DNA of 64,000 nucleotides from Mesorhizobium kowhaii (GTDB taxonomy: Bacteria > Pseudomonadota > Alphaproteobacteria > Rhizobiales > Rhizobiaceae): NCBI RefSeq assembly GCF_003253745.1, contig NZ_MZXV01000076.1:186001-250000 (forward strand), written 5' to 3'. Below are positions 19,209 to 27,904 of this stretch, piece after piece (position 1 is the first letter of the stretch; each line of letters opens with the position of its first letter). The translations under genes and the position numbers were made by a program. The notes beneath the pieces are model-generated. The model saw nothing but the letters and a program-made list of their open reading frames with translations. It searched no databases and was not told the origin of the DNA.

Positions 19209-19595
19209 CCTACAGCCTCCACTCGCCTCGGCCTCGTCGCCGCAGGAAGGACAATGCAGGATTCCAGCCGGGTGACGCCGCCACGGGGCAGAAGACCAGC
19301 CGTGTGCCAACAACTTGTTGTTTTTGTTTGGTTTCGAGCTGCGTAAAGGTGAACGACTGGTAAACAGAAAAACGATCTTGCGGCTTCGTTTACGAGCCGC
19401 TTACCATGATCAGACCAAGGGATCCCGGAATGCACGATGACGTCCTGTTGCGGCACAGGACTTCTGTGCCGAAGCGGACCAGCTGTTCCTAAATCGCAGC
19501 TGTCCCGAAAACGAAGTGCAAAATGATGCGGCTGCCGGGACCTAGGGTGTGTTGAGATTGAGGTCAGGCCGGCTTCACCTGAATATCTGCACACC
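19209..19595. other. Intergenic region upstream of TadG-like gene
   Basis: 387 bp without a gene I can support. It should hold the TadG-like promoter. It contains a small hairpin (GGCACAG/CTGTGCC around 19456-19473) and, at its right edge, the hairpin element A3 (19541-19600). Confidence 0.6.
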
Positions 19596-19600
19596 TTAGG
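19541..19600. repeat. Structured hairpin element, internally deleted copy A3
   Basis: The arms CCTAGGGTGTG (19541-19551) and CACACCTTAGG (19590-19600) pair with one wobble, and inside them lie AGGTCAGGCCG and GGCTTCACCTGAATATC. The latter matches the outer arm of copy A1 (12803-12820), but the central core of A1 and A2 is absent. The transglutaminase stop codon (19596-19598) lies inside the right arm. Confidence 0.75.
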
Positions 19601-20465
19601 CAAGCATTTGCGCGCTGACGGTCCTGTCGATGCCGTGATAGGGCGGGTTGAACAGATTGCCTTCCTGCTCATAGGTCCACACCTTGAACAGGCTCAGCCG
19701 GTGCGGGCCGAAGCTGTGCAGCAGCGGTACGTCGGTGGCGTCGCGGCCGCGCGCGATGACGACGCGACCGATCCTCGGCGTGTTGTGGCGGGGATCGAAC
19801 GTGTACCATTTGCCGTCGAGGAACACTTCCAGCCACGCCGAGAAATCCATCGGCGCCGGATCGATCGGCACGCCGATGTCGCCGAGATAGCCGTTCACAT
19901 AGCGCGCCGGAATGTTCATGCAGCGGCAGAGCGTGATCGCCAGATGAGCAAAGTCGCGGCAGACGCCGACGCGTTCCTCATGCGCCTGGGCCGCGGTGCG
20001 GGTCGGACGCGCATAGCCATAGCCGAACGATAGCCGGTTGTGGACATAGTCGACGATCGCCCGCACCCGCGCCCAACCCGAGGGGACATGGCCGAAAAGC
20101 TGCCATGCCAGGGCGCTCAGATGATCGGTCTCGCAATAGCGGCTGCCGAGGAGATAACCGAGCACCTCGTCCGGCAGTTCCGCCACCGGCACTTCCCTGG
20201 CCAGTGTGTTGACTTCGTCGGTCTCGCCGCTGTCCTCGATGACTGCATCGTAAAGAATGCGAAAGCCGCCGGCGGGCGCGGTGAAGCGACGGCAGGCATT
20301 GCCATGCAGATCGTGGTAGAGGCTGGTCGGCACGGCAGGCGACGTCAGCACCCGCGTCTGCCGCTTGATGTCGGCCTGCCTGTCCTTGTGGATCTCGAGC
20401 AGTGAAATCACCGGGGTGGCCGCGGTGCATTCGATGGCGATTTCGTAGCCGAGCCGGATCAGCAT
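19596..20465 (-). CDS. Transglutaminase-like family protein
   Basis: A 289-residue protein with a bacterial transglutaminase N-terminal domain (residues 1-90) and a transglutaminase-like core. The nucleophile is Cys169 in RVGVCRDFAHLAI, and the catalytic aspartate is probably Asp224 in WYTFDPRHN. The stretch normally reading SHAW, with the catalytic histidine, reads FSAW here (Ser209), so the classical Cys-His-Asp triad appears incomplete, as I recall for other members of this subfamily. No signal peptide is visible, so it is probably cytosolic. Its function may be proteolytic, transferase or non-catalytic. Its stop codon lies in a palindromic element. Confidence 0.85.
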   Translation of the reverse strand: MLIRLGYEIAIECTAATPVISLLEIHKDRQADIKRQTRVLTSPAVPTSLYHDLHGNACRRFTAPAGGFRILYDAVIEDSGETDEVNTLAREVPVAELPDEVLGYLLGSRYCETDHLSALAWQLFGHVPSGWARVRAIVDYVHNRLSFGYGYARPTRTAAQAHEERVGVCRDFAHLAITLCRCMNIPARYVNGYLGDIGVPIDPAPMDFSAWLEVFLDGKWYTFDPRHNTPRIGRVVIARGRDATDVPLLHSFGPHRLSLFKVWTYEQEGNLFNPPYHGIDRTVSAQMLA

Positions 20466-20634
20466 CGCAGTCCCCCCTCGATTATCGCGGAAAACAGTTT
20501 TGTTGAAACGCGAGAGGCGGGCTGTGGTTCCCTGGAATCATCGAAAAGATGATCCCTCGCACCTTCCCATAAAGAGGCCGCAACGTTAGGTTCGGCGATC
20601 GCCGCAAGCGCTCCCCCCCAACTCAAGGAAAACC

Positions 20635-21306
20635 ATGTTCGCAGGCAAGAAATTCGCGGCCTTCCTCTTCGATATGGACGGCACGCTGCTCAACTCGATC
20701 GCCGCCGCGGAGCGGGTGTGGAGCGCATGGGCGACCCGGCACGGCCTCGACGTGGCGGCTTTCCTGCCGACGATGCACGGCATCCGGGCGATCGAGACCG
20801 TCCGCCGGCTGGCGCTTCCCGGGCTGGATCCCCAGCACGAGGCGGACGAGATTTCGCGGGCCGAAATCGCTGACGTCGAGGGGATCCATGCCATTGCCGG
20901 CGCTGCTGCTTTCCTGGCTTCGTTGCCGCCGCAGCGCTGGGCGATCGTCACCTCATCGCCGCGCGCGCTTGCGCTGCGGCGGATCGAGGCGGTGGGGCTT
21001 CCGCTTCCCGCCACCCTTGTCACAGGCGAAGACGTGTCGCACGGCAAGCCGGCGCCCGACTGCTTCCGGCTGGGCGCCGAGCGGCTCGGCGTCGACCCGC
21101 GCGATTGCCTGGTTTTCGAGGATGCAACGCCTGGCATCCAGGCGGCCGAAGCAGCCGGCGCCACGGTGGTCGTCGTCACAGCGACACATCAGCACCAGAT
21201 GGAAACGCCGCACGCCACCATTTTTGACTACAGCAACCTGACCGCAGTCGCCGACGCCCAGGGCCGGCTTGGTCTGGAGCGTATCCAAAGCGCGGCGGCT
21301 TCCTGA
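20635..21306 (+). CDS. HAD family hydrolase (sugar-phosphatase type)
   Basis: A 223-residue HAD phosphatase with cap domain, like YfbT/2-deoxyglucose-6-phosphatase enzymes. Motif I is FLFDMDGTLLNS (nucleophile Asp13, acid Asp15), motif II is IVTSS near residue 104, motif III lysine is in HGKPAPD and motif IV is FEDATPGIQAA. It is a cytosolic phosphomonoesterase; the substrate is probably a sugar phosphate but cannot be fixed. A GGAA-type ribosome site precedes the ATG. The gene ends beside a palindromic repeat. Confidence 0.9.
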   Translation: MFAGKKFAAFLFDMDGTLLNSIAAAERVWSAWATRHGLDVAAFLPTMHGIRAIETVRRLALPGLDPQHEADEISRAEIADVEGIHAIAGAAAFLASLPPQRWAIVTSSPRALALRRIEAVGLPLPATLVTGEDVSHGKPAPDCFRLGAERLGVDPRDCLVFEDATPGIQAAEAAGATVVVVTATHQHQMETPHATIFDYSNLTAVADAQGRLGLERIQSAAAS

Positions 21307-21352
21307 TGCAGGTCGCCCAAAACTGCGCAGCGGTTTTGGGACAACGACATGC
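21305..21352. repeat. Palindromic intergenic repeat, GCATGTCG-arm type
   Basis: The arms ATGCAGGTCGCCC / GGGACAACGACATGC flank the core CCAAAACTGCGCAGCGGTTTTGG. It is the same type as the element at 44218-44263 and is followed by the same TAAAAACAAA tail. It lies between convergent genes. Confidence 0.75.
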
Positions 21353-21376
21353 CTAAAAACAAAACCCGGCAAACGC

Positions 21377-21598
21377 CTAGAAATCGCTGGTCAGGCCCTT
21401 GACCTCCCAGTCGCCGTAGCGGCCGGGTTCCTTGCCGCCACGGCCGCCGATTTCCTTCGGCGCCGCGGCTTCCTTCTCCAGATACTTCACCCGCCTTGCT
21501 TCGGCTTCCGCGAGGGCACGGCTGGCTTCCGGCGTCAGCGCCTTTGGCTGGACGTCATGGCCAAGGTCGGCATCGGTTTTACTGGTTTCGTCGTTCAT
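21377..21598 (-). CDS. DUF1674 / SDHAF4-like protein
   Basis: A 73-residue protein ending in GGRGGKEPGRYGDWEVKG and then LTSDF, the C-terminal signature of DUF1674, the bacterial relative of succinate dehydrogenase assembly factor 4. In mitochondria this factor binds flavinated SdhA and aids complex II assembly; by homology the same may apply here. The N-terminal half is charged and probably disordered. The start at 21598 (MNDETSK) is preferred over an in-frame start 12 codons upstream that has no family likeness. It is divergent from htpX. Confidence 0.85.
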   Translation of the reverse strand: MNDETSKTDADLGHDVQPKALTPEASRALAEAEARRVKYLEKEAAAPKEIGGRGGKEPGRYGDWEVKGLTSDF

Positions 21599-21700
21599 GC
21601 GATATTTCCGGCGGATTGAAACGGGAACTGGCATTTCCCATCATATAGCGATGAGCCCACAGGGATCGAGCCCCCTTCACCAGCTGGACAGGAGCAGACG

Positions 21701-22723
21701 ATGAACACACTTCGCACCGCCATGCTTCTTGCCGCGATGACGGCGCTGTTCATGGGAGTCGGCTTTTTGATCGGCGGATCGGGCGGCATGATGATCGCGC
21801 TGGTCATCGCCGCCGGCACCAATCTGTTCAGCTACTGGAACGCCGACAAGATGGTGCTGTCGATGAACCGCGCCGTCGAGGTCGACGAAAAGAACGCGCC
21901 CGAATATTACGCCATCGTTCAGTCACTGGCCCAACAGGCCGGCCTGCCGATGCCGAAGACCTATCTGATCGACAATCCGCAGCCGAACGCCTTCGCCACC
22001 GGCCGCAACCCGCAGAACGCGGCGGTTGCCGCCTCCACTGGCCTGCTGCAGCGGCTGAGCCATGAAGAAGTCGCCGCGGTGATGGCGCACGAGCTCGCCC
22101 ATGTGCAGCACCGCGACACGCTGACCATGACGATCGTCGCCACCTTTGCCGGCGCCATCTCGATGCTCGGCAATTTCGCCTTCTTCCTCGGCGGCAACCG
22201 CGACAACAACAATCCGTTCGGCTTTGTCGGCGTGCTGGCGGCGATGATCGTGGCGCCCTTCGCGGCGATGATCGTGCAGATGGCGGTCAGCCGCACCCGC
22301 GAATACGAGGCCGACCGGCGCGGCGCCGAAATCTGTGGACACCCGCTCTGGCTGGCGTCCGCCCTTGACAAGATCGCCCGCGGCGCCGAACGCATTCCAA
22401 ACCCCGATGCCGAGCGCAATCCGGCAATGGCGCATCTCTTCATCATCAATCCTCTTTCCGGCGAGCGCATGGACAGTCTGTTTTCCACCCACCCGAGCAC
22501 CGAAAACCGCATCGCCGCGCTGCAAGCGATGGCGCGCGAGATGGAAGGCGGCGACACTCGGGTCGCACCGCGCCAGGCGCCGATGCCGCGGCAGGCGGAC
22601 GAACAGCGGCCATCGGGCCCGTGGGACCACGCAGCTCGGCCCGAGCAGCCGGCAGAACCGGCCGGGCCGAAGCCCAATCCGTGGGGGCGCAACCCGACCG
22701 GGCCCAAAGGCCGGTGGTCGTGA
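21701..22723 (+). CDS. htpX: Zinc metalloprotease HtpX
   Basis: A 340-residue M48 membrane protease for quality control of inner-membrane proteins. Two hydrophobic segments lie at residues 7-45, then the active site HELAH (130-134) in VMAHELAHVQHRDT, a second hydrophobic region (about 145-190), and REYEADRRGAE with the third zinc ligand. The C-terminal 45 residues are Pro/Arg-rich and longer than in Escherichia coli HtpX, as I recall for rhizobia. The stop overlaps the GTG start of the next gene (GTGA). AGGAG precedes the ATG at good distance. Confidence 0.95.
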   Translation: MNTLRTAMLLAAMTALFMGVGFLIGGSGGMMIALVIAAGTNLFSYWNADKMVLSMNRAVEVDEKNAPEYYAIVQSLAQQAGLPMPKTYLIDNPQPNAFATGRNPQNAAVAASTGLLQRLSHEEVAAVMAHELAHVQHRDTLTMTIVATFAGAISMLGNFAFFLGGNRDNNNPFGFVGVLAAMIVAPFAAMIVQMAVSRTREYEADRRGAEICGHPLWLASALDKIARGAERIPNPDAERNPAMAHLFIINPLSGERMDSLFSTHPSTENRIAALQAMAREMEGGDTRVAPRQAPMPRQADEQRPSGPWDHAARPEQPAEPAGPKPNPWGRNPTGPKGRWS

Positions 22724-24108
22724 GCGTGGCGGACAGAGGACCTCGACGCACCGTCTCAGGCGATCCGGAACACAATGCCGGCGGCGACTTCGTTGCCGGT
22801 CTCGCCGCCCGCAAGGCGGCGGCGCGCCTGCTTGCCGCCGTCATCGACGCCAGGACGCCACTCGACGGACTGACCGATCATGAAAACGGCCACCCGCAAT
22901 ACAAGGCGCTCGACCTGCGCGATCGCGGCCTGGTGCGCGCCATTCTGGTCACCGCACTGCGCTATCGCATGACCATCACCGGGCTGCTGGCGCGGCGCCT
23001 GGAAAAGCCGCTGCCGCCCAACGCCACCGCGCTGTCGCACATATTGCATGTGGCGGCGGCACAGATCCTGTTCCTCGACATTCCTGACAGCGCCGCCGTC
23101 GACCTGGCGGTGACCCACGCCAAGTCCGATCCGCGCACGGTGCGCTTTTCCGGTCTGGTCAACGGCGTGCTGCGCACGCTCGCGCGGATCAAGGAAGCCG
23201 AACTTCCGACAACCCTTGCCGCTACCGACGAAGCGCCGAAATGGCTCTCCGAGCGGCTGAAGGCTGCCTATGGCAATGAGAAGGCCAGGCAGATTCTCGC
23301 CGCCCATCGGCACGAAGCGCCGGTCGATTTCTCGGTCAAGGCCGATCCCGAGCTGTGGGCCGAACGGCTCGGCGGCATCGTCCTGCCGACCGGCACGGTG
23401 CGCGTGGAAAAGCTTGCCGGACCGGTCACCGAATTGCCCGGCTTTGCCGATGGCGCCTGGTGGGTCCAGGACACCGCGGCCAGCCTGCCGGCGCGGCTGT
23501 TCGGCGATGTCGGAGGGCTCCGCGTCGCCGATCTCTGCGCCGCCCCTGGCGGCAAGACCGCTCAGCTCATTCTCGCCGGCGCCAAGGTCACCGCCGTCGA
23601 CACCTCGAAAAACCGGCTGGCGCGGCTGACGCAAAATCTCGAACGTCTCGGCCTGTCGGCCGACATCGTCCAGGCCGACCTGCTCAAGTACGAGCCGGAG
23701 GAATTGTTCGACGCCGTGCTCCTCGACGCGCCCTGCTCATCGACCGGCACGGTGCGGCGGCATCCCGACGTGCCATGGACCAAGACGGCGGCCGATGTCG
23801 AGAAGCTCGCCGACCTGCAACGCAGGCTGCTCGCCCGCGCCGTCACGCTGGTAAAACCCGGCGGCAGGATCGTCTTTTCCAACTGTTCGCTCGACCCGAT
23901 CGAGGGCGAGGACCTCTATCGCGCCTTTCTGGCCTGCACGGCTGAAACAGCCAACGATCCGCTGCAGCAAGGAGAGATCGCCGGCATCGATCCGTTCCTG
24001 ACGCCGCAAGGCACGCTGCGCACCACGCCCGCCGATCTGGACCTCGGCGCGCCGGAACGCTCGGGCCTGGACGGCTTCTTCGCCGCCCGCATACGCCGAG
24101 CCGGCTAA
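22720..24108 (+). CDS. RsmB/NOP family class I SAM-dependent RNA methyltransferase
   Basis: A 462-residue enzyme of the RsmB (Sun) type: an N-terminal NusB-like domain (residues 20-150), then a Rossmann methyltransferase domain. The SAM motif is CAAPGGKT. The two cysteines of m5C methyltransferases are present, Cys339 in DAPCSSTGTVRRHPD and Cys389 in SNCSLDP. The predicted reaction is 5-methylcytosine formation in 16S rRNA. The start is GTG at 22720, overlapping the htpX stop by four bases; this start gives the expected N-terminus, while a longer frame would run through the htpX tail. Confidence 0.9.
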   Translation: MSVADRGPRRTVSGDPEHNAGGDFVAGLAARKAAARLLAAVIDARTPLDGLTDHENGHPQYKALDLRDRGLVRAILVTALRYRMTITGLLARRLEKPLPPNATALSHILHVAAAQILFLDIPDSAAVDLAVTHAKSDPRTVRFSGLVNGVLRTLARIKEAELPTTLAATDEAPKWLSERLKAAYGNEKARQILAAHRHEAPVDFSVKADPELWAERLGGIVLPTGTVRVEKLAGPVTELPGFADGAWWVQDTAASLPARLFGDVGGLRVADLCAAPGGKTAQLILAGAKVTAVDTSKNRLARLTQNLERLGLSADIVQADLLKYEPEELFDAVLLDAPCSSTGTVRRHPDVPWTKTAADVEKLADLQRRLLARAVTLVKPGGRIVFSNCSLDPIEGEDLYRAFLACTAETANDPLQQGEIAGIDPFLTPQGTLRTTPADLDLGAPERSGLDGFFAARIRRAG

Positions 24109-24254
24109 GGATTTAACCACCCGGATTTACTGACTTTTTTAGGGAGGGTCGGGGGCAAAACCGGGTGACCGGCGCCGCCCGATGGAATTCGCCTTCGCAC
24201 GAGTCGTGCAATCATGTAAACTTGCGCCGGGGTAGAGGACGATCAGGAGGGGAT

Positions 24255-25979
24255 TTGGCACTTGCTGCCAGCAACACGACGCGTCTATGGACGCTTGTCG
24301 CGAAGGAGTTCTGGCGCAAAACGCGCCGGCGCCTGCGTGCCGGGCCGATGTATCGTTGGCGCTATTCCGGCCGCACGCCCGAACGTGTGCTGATCGCACC
24401 GCCGGACCTGCGTCTGGCCGACCCCCAGATCGCGCTCGAGATCTACTACGGCCGTTATCCCTTGTCGGGGCATCTGGTCGAGACCGGCGGCAAGTCGCCC
24501 TTCCAGATCAACGTGCCCAACCATGGCTGGCAAAAGACGCTGCACGGCTTTCGCTGGCTGCGCCACATGCGTGCCGCCGGCACTGAGCTCGCCGCCGCCA
24601 ATGCCCGCGCGCTGGTCTCCGACTGGATCACCATGCATGGCAGCCATATTTCCGGCATCGCCTGGGAGCCCGGCACGACGGCCAAGCGCATCATCGCCTG
24701 GCTGCAGCATTCCCCTGTCGTGCTGCAGGGCGCCGAATTCCCCTTCTACCGCGCCTTCCTGAAGTCGCTTGCCGTCCAGATCCGCTACCTCAGGTCGATG
24801 ACGCGCGAAATGCCGGATGGCAAGGACAGGCTGCGCGCCCGCATCGCGCTGGCCTTCGCCGCCCTGTCCTTGCCGGCGCCGGCATCGGCGCTGCGCGGCG
24901 CCACCCGCAACCTCGCCGGGGAGCTCGACCGCCAGATCCTTGCCGATGGCGGTCACATTTCGCGCAATCCGATGGTCGTCCTGGAAATCCTCGCCGACCT
25001 TTTGCCGCTGCGCCAGACCTATGCCAACCAGGCCGAAACGCCGCCGCAGGCCCTCATCGGCGCCATCGACCGCATGCTGCCGGCGCTGCGCTTCTTCCGC
25101 CATCAGGACGGCAGTCTAGCCCGCTTCAACGGCATGGGCGCCACCATCCACGACCGGATCGCCACCATCCTGCGTCACGACGACACCGCCGGCTCGCCGC
25201 TGCTGCATGCGCCGCATTCCGGCTATGAGCGCCTGTCGATGGGCGGCGTCACTGTTATCGCCGACACCGGCCTGCCGCCGCCGGTCGACGTGTCCAACGC
25301 CGCGCATGCCGGCTGCCTCGCCTTCGAACTGTCGTCCGGCCGCCAGCACTACATCGTCAACGCCGGCATCGACACCTATGGCGTCGCCGAGTTCCGGCCG
25401 CTGGCACGCGCCACCGCCGCGCACTCGACCGCCACCATCAACGACACCTCGTCGGCACGCTTCACCCATTCGCTGCGCGTCAACGACCTGCTCGGCTCGC
25501 CGCTGATCGGCGGCCCGCAGCATGTGCAGTGCAAGCGCATCGACCAGAAGGGCGTTCAGGGTTTCATCGCCCGCCATGACGGCTATGTCCCGCGCTTCGG
25601 CTTCCTGCACGAGCGCGAGCTGAAATTGTCGTCGAACGGCAACGTGCTGACCGGTAGGGATCGCTTCCAGCGGCCCGGCAATGCCACGATCCGCAACAAC
25701 GGCCGCGACTTCGTCACCGTCCGCTTCCACGTCCACCCCGACGTCAATCTGCTGCAGGACGAGCACGATCGACTGGTCCTGGCCGGCGATCAGGCCGACA
25801 CCTGGGTGTTCACCTCCAGCGAAGTGGTGCCGGAGGTCGAGGAATCGATCTATTTCGCCGGTCTTGGCGGCCCGCGCCGCAGCCGCCAGATCGTGCTTGC
25901 CTTCAAGGCCTCGGAAGTCGCCGAAGTCCAGTGGCAACTGACGCGCACCAGCATCGCCGGTTACCCGGAAAACAACTGA
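24255..25979 (+). CDS. Heparinase II/III family protein
   Basis: A 574-residue protein with an N-terminal alpha-helical toroid (residues 30-300) and a C-terminal heparinase II/III beta-sandwich (from about 330: HSGYERLSMGGVTVIADTG, then the HPDVN region near 495). Enzymes of this fold cleave uronic-acid-containing polysaccharides by beta-elimination. No signal peptide is visible, unusual for a polysaccharide lyase, so an intracellular or unconventional role is possible. TTG at 24255 is chosen because AGGAGGGG lies just upstream (24245-24252); homologues begin near here. I recall the order RsmB-type gene, this gene, purH as conserved in Rhizobiales. Confidence 0.85.
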   Translation: MALAASNTTRLWTLVAKEFWRKTRRRLRAGPMYRWRYSGRTPERVLIAPPDLRLADPQIALEIYYGRYPLSGHLVETGGKSPFQINVPNHGWQKTLHGFRWLRHMRAAGTELAAANARALVSDWITMHGSHISGIAWEPGTTAKRIIAWLQHSPVVLQGAEFPFYRAFLKSLAVQIRYLRSMTREMPDGKDRLRARIALAFAALSLPAPASALRGATRNLAGELDRQILADGGHISRNPMVVLEILADLLPLRQTYANQAETPPQALIGAIDRMLPALRFFRHQDGSLARFNGMGATIHDRIATILRHDDTAGSPLLHAPHSGYERLSMGGVTVIADTGLPPPVDVSNAAHAGCLAFELSSGRQHYIVNAGIDTYGVAEFRPLARATAAHSTATINDTSSARFTHSLRVNDLLGSPLIGGPQHVQCKRIDQKGVQGFIARHDGYVPRFGFLHERELKLSSNGNVLTGRDRFQRPGNATIRNNGRDFVTVRFHVHPDVNLLQDEHDRLVLAGDQADTWVFTSSEVVPEVEESIYFAGLGGPRRSRQIVLAFKASEVAEVQWQLTRTSIAGYPENN

Positions 25980-25993
25980 TCGTATCTGCCTCG

Positions 25994-26039
25994 CGCATGA
26001 GGCCGAAAAGTTGCAGACTTTTCGGATAAACATCATGCG
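25994..26039. repeat. Small palindromic element (GCATGA...TCATGC)
   Basis: GCATGA (25995-26000) and TCATGC (26033-26038) flank a hairpin CCGAAAAGT-TGC-AGACTTTTCGG. It sits between the heparinase-like gene and purH and may act as a terminator. It resembles other rhizobial core-arm palindromes in the window. Confidence 0.65.
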
Positions 26040-26135
26040 GCAACAAGAGCCAGGCAGCGCTTCCGGTTTGATTTCCCGATATCCTGTGCTAGGGCGCGGG
26101 CACCCACCACACCAGCCGTGAAAGGCCGCCAGCCC

Positions 26136-27752
26136 ATGGCCGTCGCCGCCAAGAACATTCCAGCACCCGACCTCGTTCCGGTCCGTCGCGCCCTGCTCTC
26201 CGTTTTCGACAAGACCGGCCTGATCGATTTCGCCAACGCGCTGGCGGCCGCCGGCGTCGAGCTGGTCTCGACCGGCGGCACGGCAAAGGCGATCGCCGAG
26301 GCCGGCCTGGCCGTGCGTGATGTCTCCGAGCTCACCGGTTTTCCCGAGATCATGGATGGCCGCGTCAAGACCTTGCATCCGTCGGTACATGGCGCGCTGC
26401 TTGGCGTGCGCGACGACCCGGAGCATGCCGCGGCAATGCGCAAATACGGCATCGAGCCGATCGATCTCGTCGTCTCCAATCTCTATCCGTTCGAGGAGGT
26501 CCGCCGCTCCGGCGCCGACTATGCCGCGATCGTCGAGAACATCGACATTGGCGGCCCTGCGATGATCCGCGCCTCGGCCAAGAACCACGCCTATGTCGCC
26601 ATCGTCACCGACCCCGGCGACTACGCCTCGGTGCTGAATGCGCTGGAGATGAACATCGGCTCGCTGTCGCTGGATTTCCGCAAGAAGCTGGCCGCCAAGG
26701 CGTTTGCCCGCACCGCCACCTATGACGCGGCGATCTCCGGCTGGTTCGCCGAGGCGCTGGAGATCGAGCATCCGATGTGGGGCGCCTTCGGCGGCAGGCT
26801 GGTCGAGGTGATGCGCTACGGCGAGAACCCGCACCAGAGCGCCGGCTTCTACGTCAATGGCGACAAGCGGCCGGGCGTCGCCACGGCACGCCAGCTGCAG
26901 GGCAAGCAGCTCTCCTACAACAACATCAACGACACCGACGCCGCCTTCGAGCTGGCCGGCGAGTTCGATCCGAACCGCTCCGCCGCCGTCGCCATCATCA
27001 AGCACGCCAACCCGTGCGGGGTGGCCGAGGGCACGTCGCTGAAAGCAGCCTACGCCAAGGCGCTCGCCTGCGATCCGGTCTCGGCCTTCGGCGGCATCGT
27101 CGCCATGAATCGCACCCTCGACGCCGAAGCTGCCAAGGAGATCGTGAAAACCTTCACCGAGGTGATCATCGCGCCCGACGCAACCGACGAAGCAGCCGCA
27201 ATCATCGCGGCGAAGAAGAACCTGCGCCTGCTGGTGACCGGTGGCCTGCCGGACCCGCGCACGCCTGGCATGACGGTCAAATCCGTCGCTGGCGGCATGC
27301 TCGTCCAGGGCAGGGACAATGCCGTGGTCGATGACCTCGAGCTGAAAGTGGTGACCAAGCGCGCACCGACACCGGCCGAAATGGCCGACCTCAAATTCGC
27401 CTTCCGCATCGCCAAGCACGTCAAGTCCAACGCCATCGTCTACGTCAAAGACGGCGCCACCGTCGGCATCGGCGCCGGCCAGATGAGCCGGGTCGATTCC
27501 TCGCGCATCGCCGCGAGGAAGGCGCTCGACGCGGCCGAGGCGGCAGGCCTTGCCGAGCCGCTGACCAAGGGCTCGGTCGTCGCCTCCGACGCTTTCTTCC
27601 CCTTCGCCGACGGATTGCTGTCAGCGATCGAAGCCGGCGCCACTGCCGTCATCCAACCCGGCGGCTCGATGCGCGACGACGACGTCATCGCCGCCGCCGA
27701 CGCGCACGGCATCGCCATGGTGTTTACCGGCGTGAGACATTTCCGGCATTAG
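26136..27752 (+). CDS. purH: Bifunctional AICAR transformylase / IMP cyclohydrolase
   Basis: A 538-residue enzyme of the last two steps of de novo purine synthesis (AICAR to FAICAR to IMP). The N-terminal MGS-like IMP cyclohydrolase domain has STGGTAKAIAEAG and ITDFPEIMDGR-like FPEIMDGRVKTLHP. The transformylase domain has SYNNINDTDAA and the catalytic pair Lys289-His290 in KHANPCG. The C-terminus IAMVFTGVRHFRH is typical. The ATG at 26136 is chosen over a GTG six codons upstream on family alignment from memory. A long hairpin element follows the stop. Confidence 0.97.
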   Translation: MAVAAKNIPAPDLVPVRRALLSVFDKTGLIDFANALAAAGVELVSTGGTAKAIAEAGLAVRDVSELTGFPEIMDGRVKTLHPSVHGALLGVRDDPEHAAAMRKYGIEPIDLVVSNLYPFEEVRRSGADYAAIVENIDIGGPAMIRASAKNHAYVAIVTDPGDYASVLNALEMNIGSLSLDFRKKLAAKAFARTATYDAAISGWFAEALEIEHPMWGAFGGRLVEVMRYGENPHQSAGFYVNGDKRPGVATARQLQGKQLSYNNINDTDAAFELAGEFDPNRSAAVAIIKHANPCGVAEGTSLKAAYAKALACDPVSAFGGIVAMNRTLDAEAAKEIVKTFTEVIIAPDATDEAAAIIAAKKNLRLLVTGGLPDPRTPGMTVKSVAGGMLVQGRDNAVVDDLELKVVTKRAPTPAEMADLKFAFRIAKHVKSNAIVYVKDGATVGIGAGQMSRVDSSRIAARKALDAAEAAGLAEPLTKGSVVASDAFFPFADGLLSAIEAGATAVIQPGGSMRDDDVIAAADAHGIAMVFTGVRHFRH

Positions 27753-27762
27753 TTCCGGCAAA

Positions 27763-27904
27763 GAGGCGTTCCGAGAATTCGCTCCGCTGAGTCGGATGGC
27801 GTGGGTTTCGAGAACCGGAGCGGAGCGGACACTCAAGTCCGTGAGCACCGGAAGCGCAGAAACCCGCGTCAGGCGGCCAGCGGAGTAGAATTATCGAACG
27901 CCTC
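27763..27904. repeat. Structured hairpin element, copy A2
   Basis: The arms GAGGCGTTC (27763-27771) / GAACGCCTC (27896-27904), CTCCGCTG (27782-27789) / CAGCGGAG (27878-27885), CGTGGGTTTC (27800-27809) / GAAACCCGCG (27859-27868) and CGGAC / GTCCG (27826-27830, 27837-27841) nest into one long hairpin. It fills almost the whole gap between convergent purH and the UMF1 gene. The core matches copy A1. Confidence 0.88.

Noticed and set aside
19103..19672. A 189-codon open frame across the TadG upstream gap
   Set aside because: It crosses element A3 and the start of TadG, has no motif and no ribosome site.
25116..27419. A 767-codon open frame antisense to purH and the heparinase-like gene
   Set aside because: It covers the coding strands of two clear genes and shows no domain; a codon-bias shadow.
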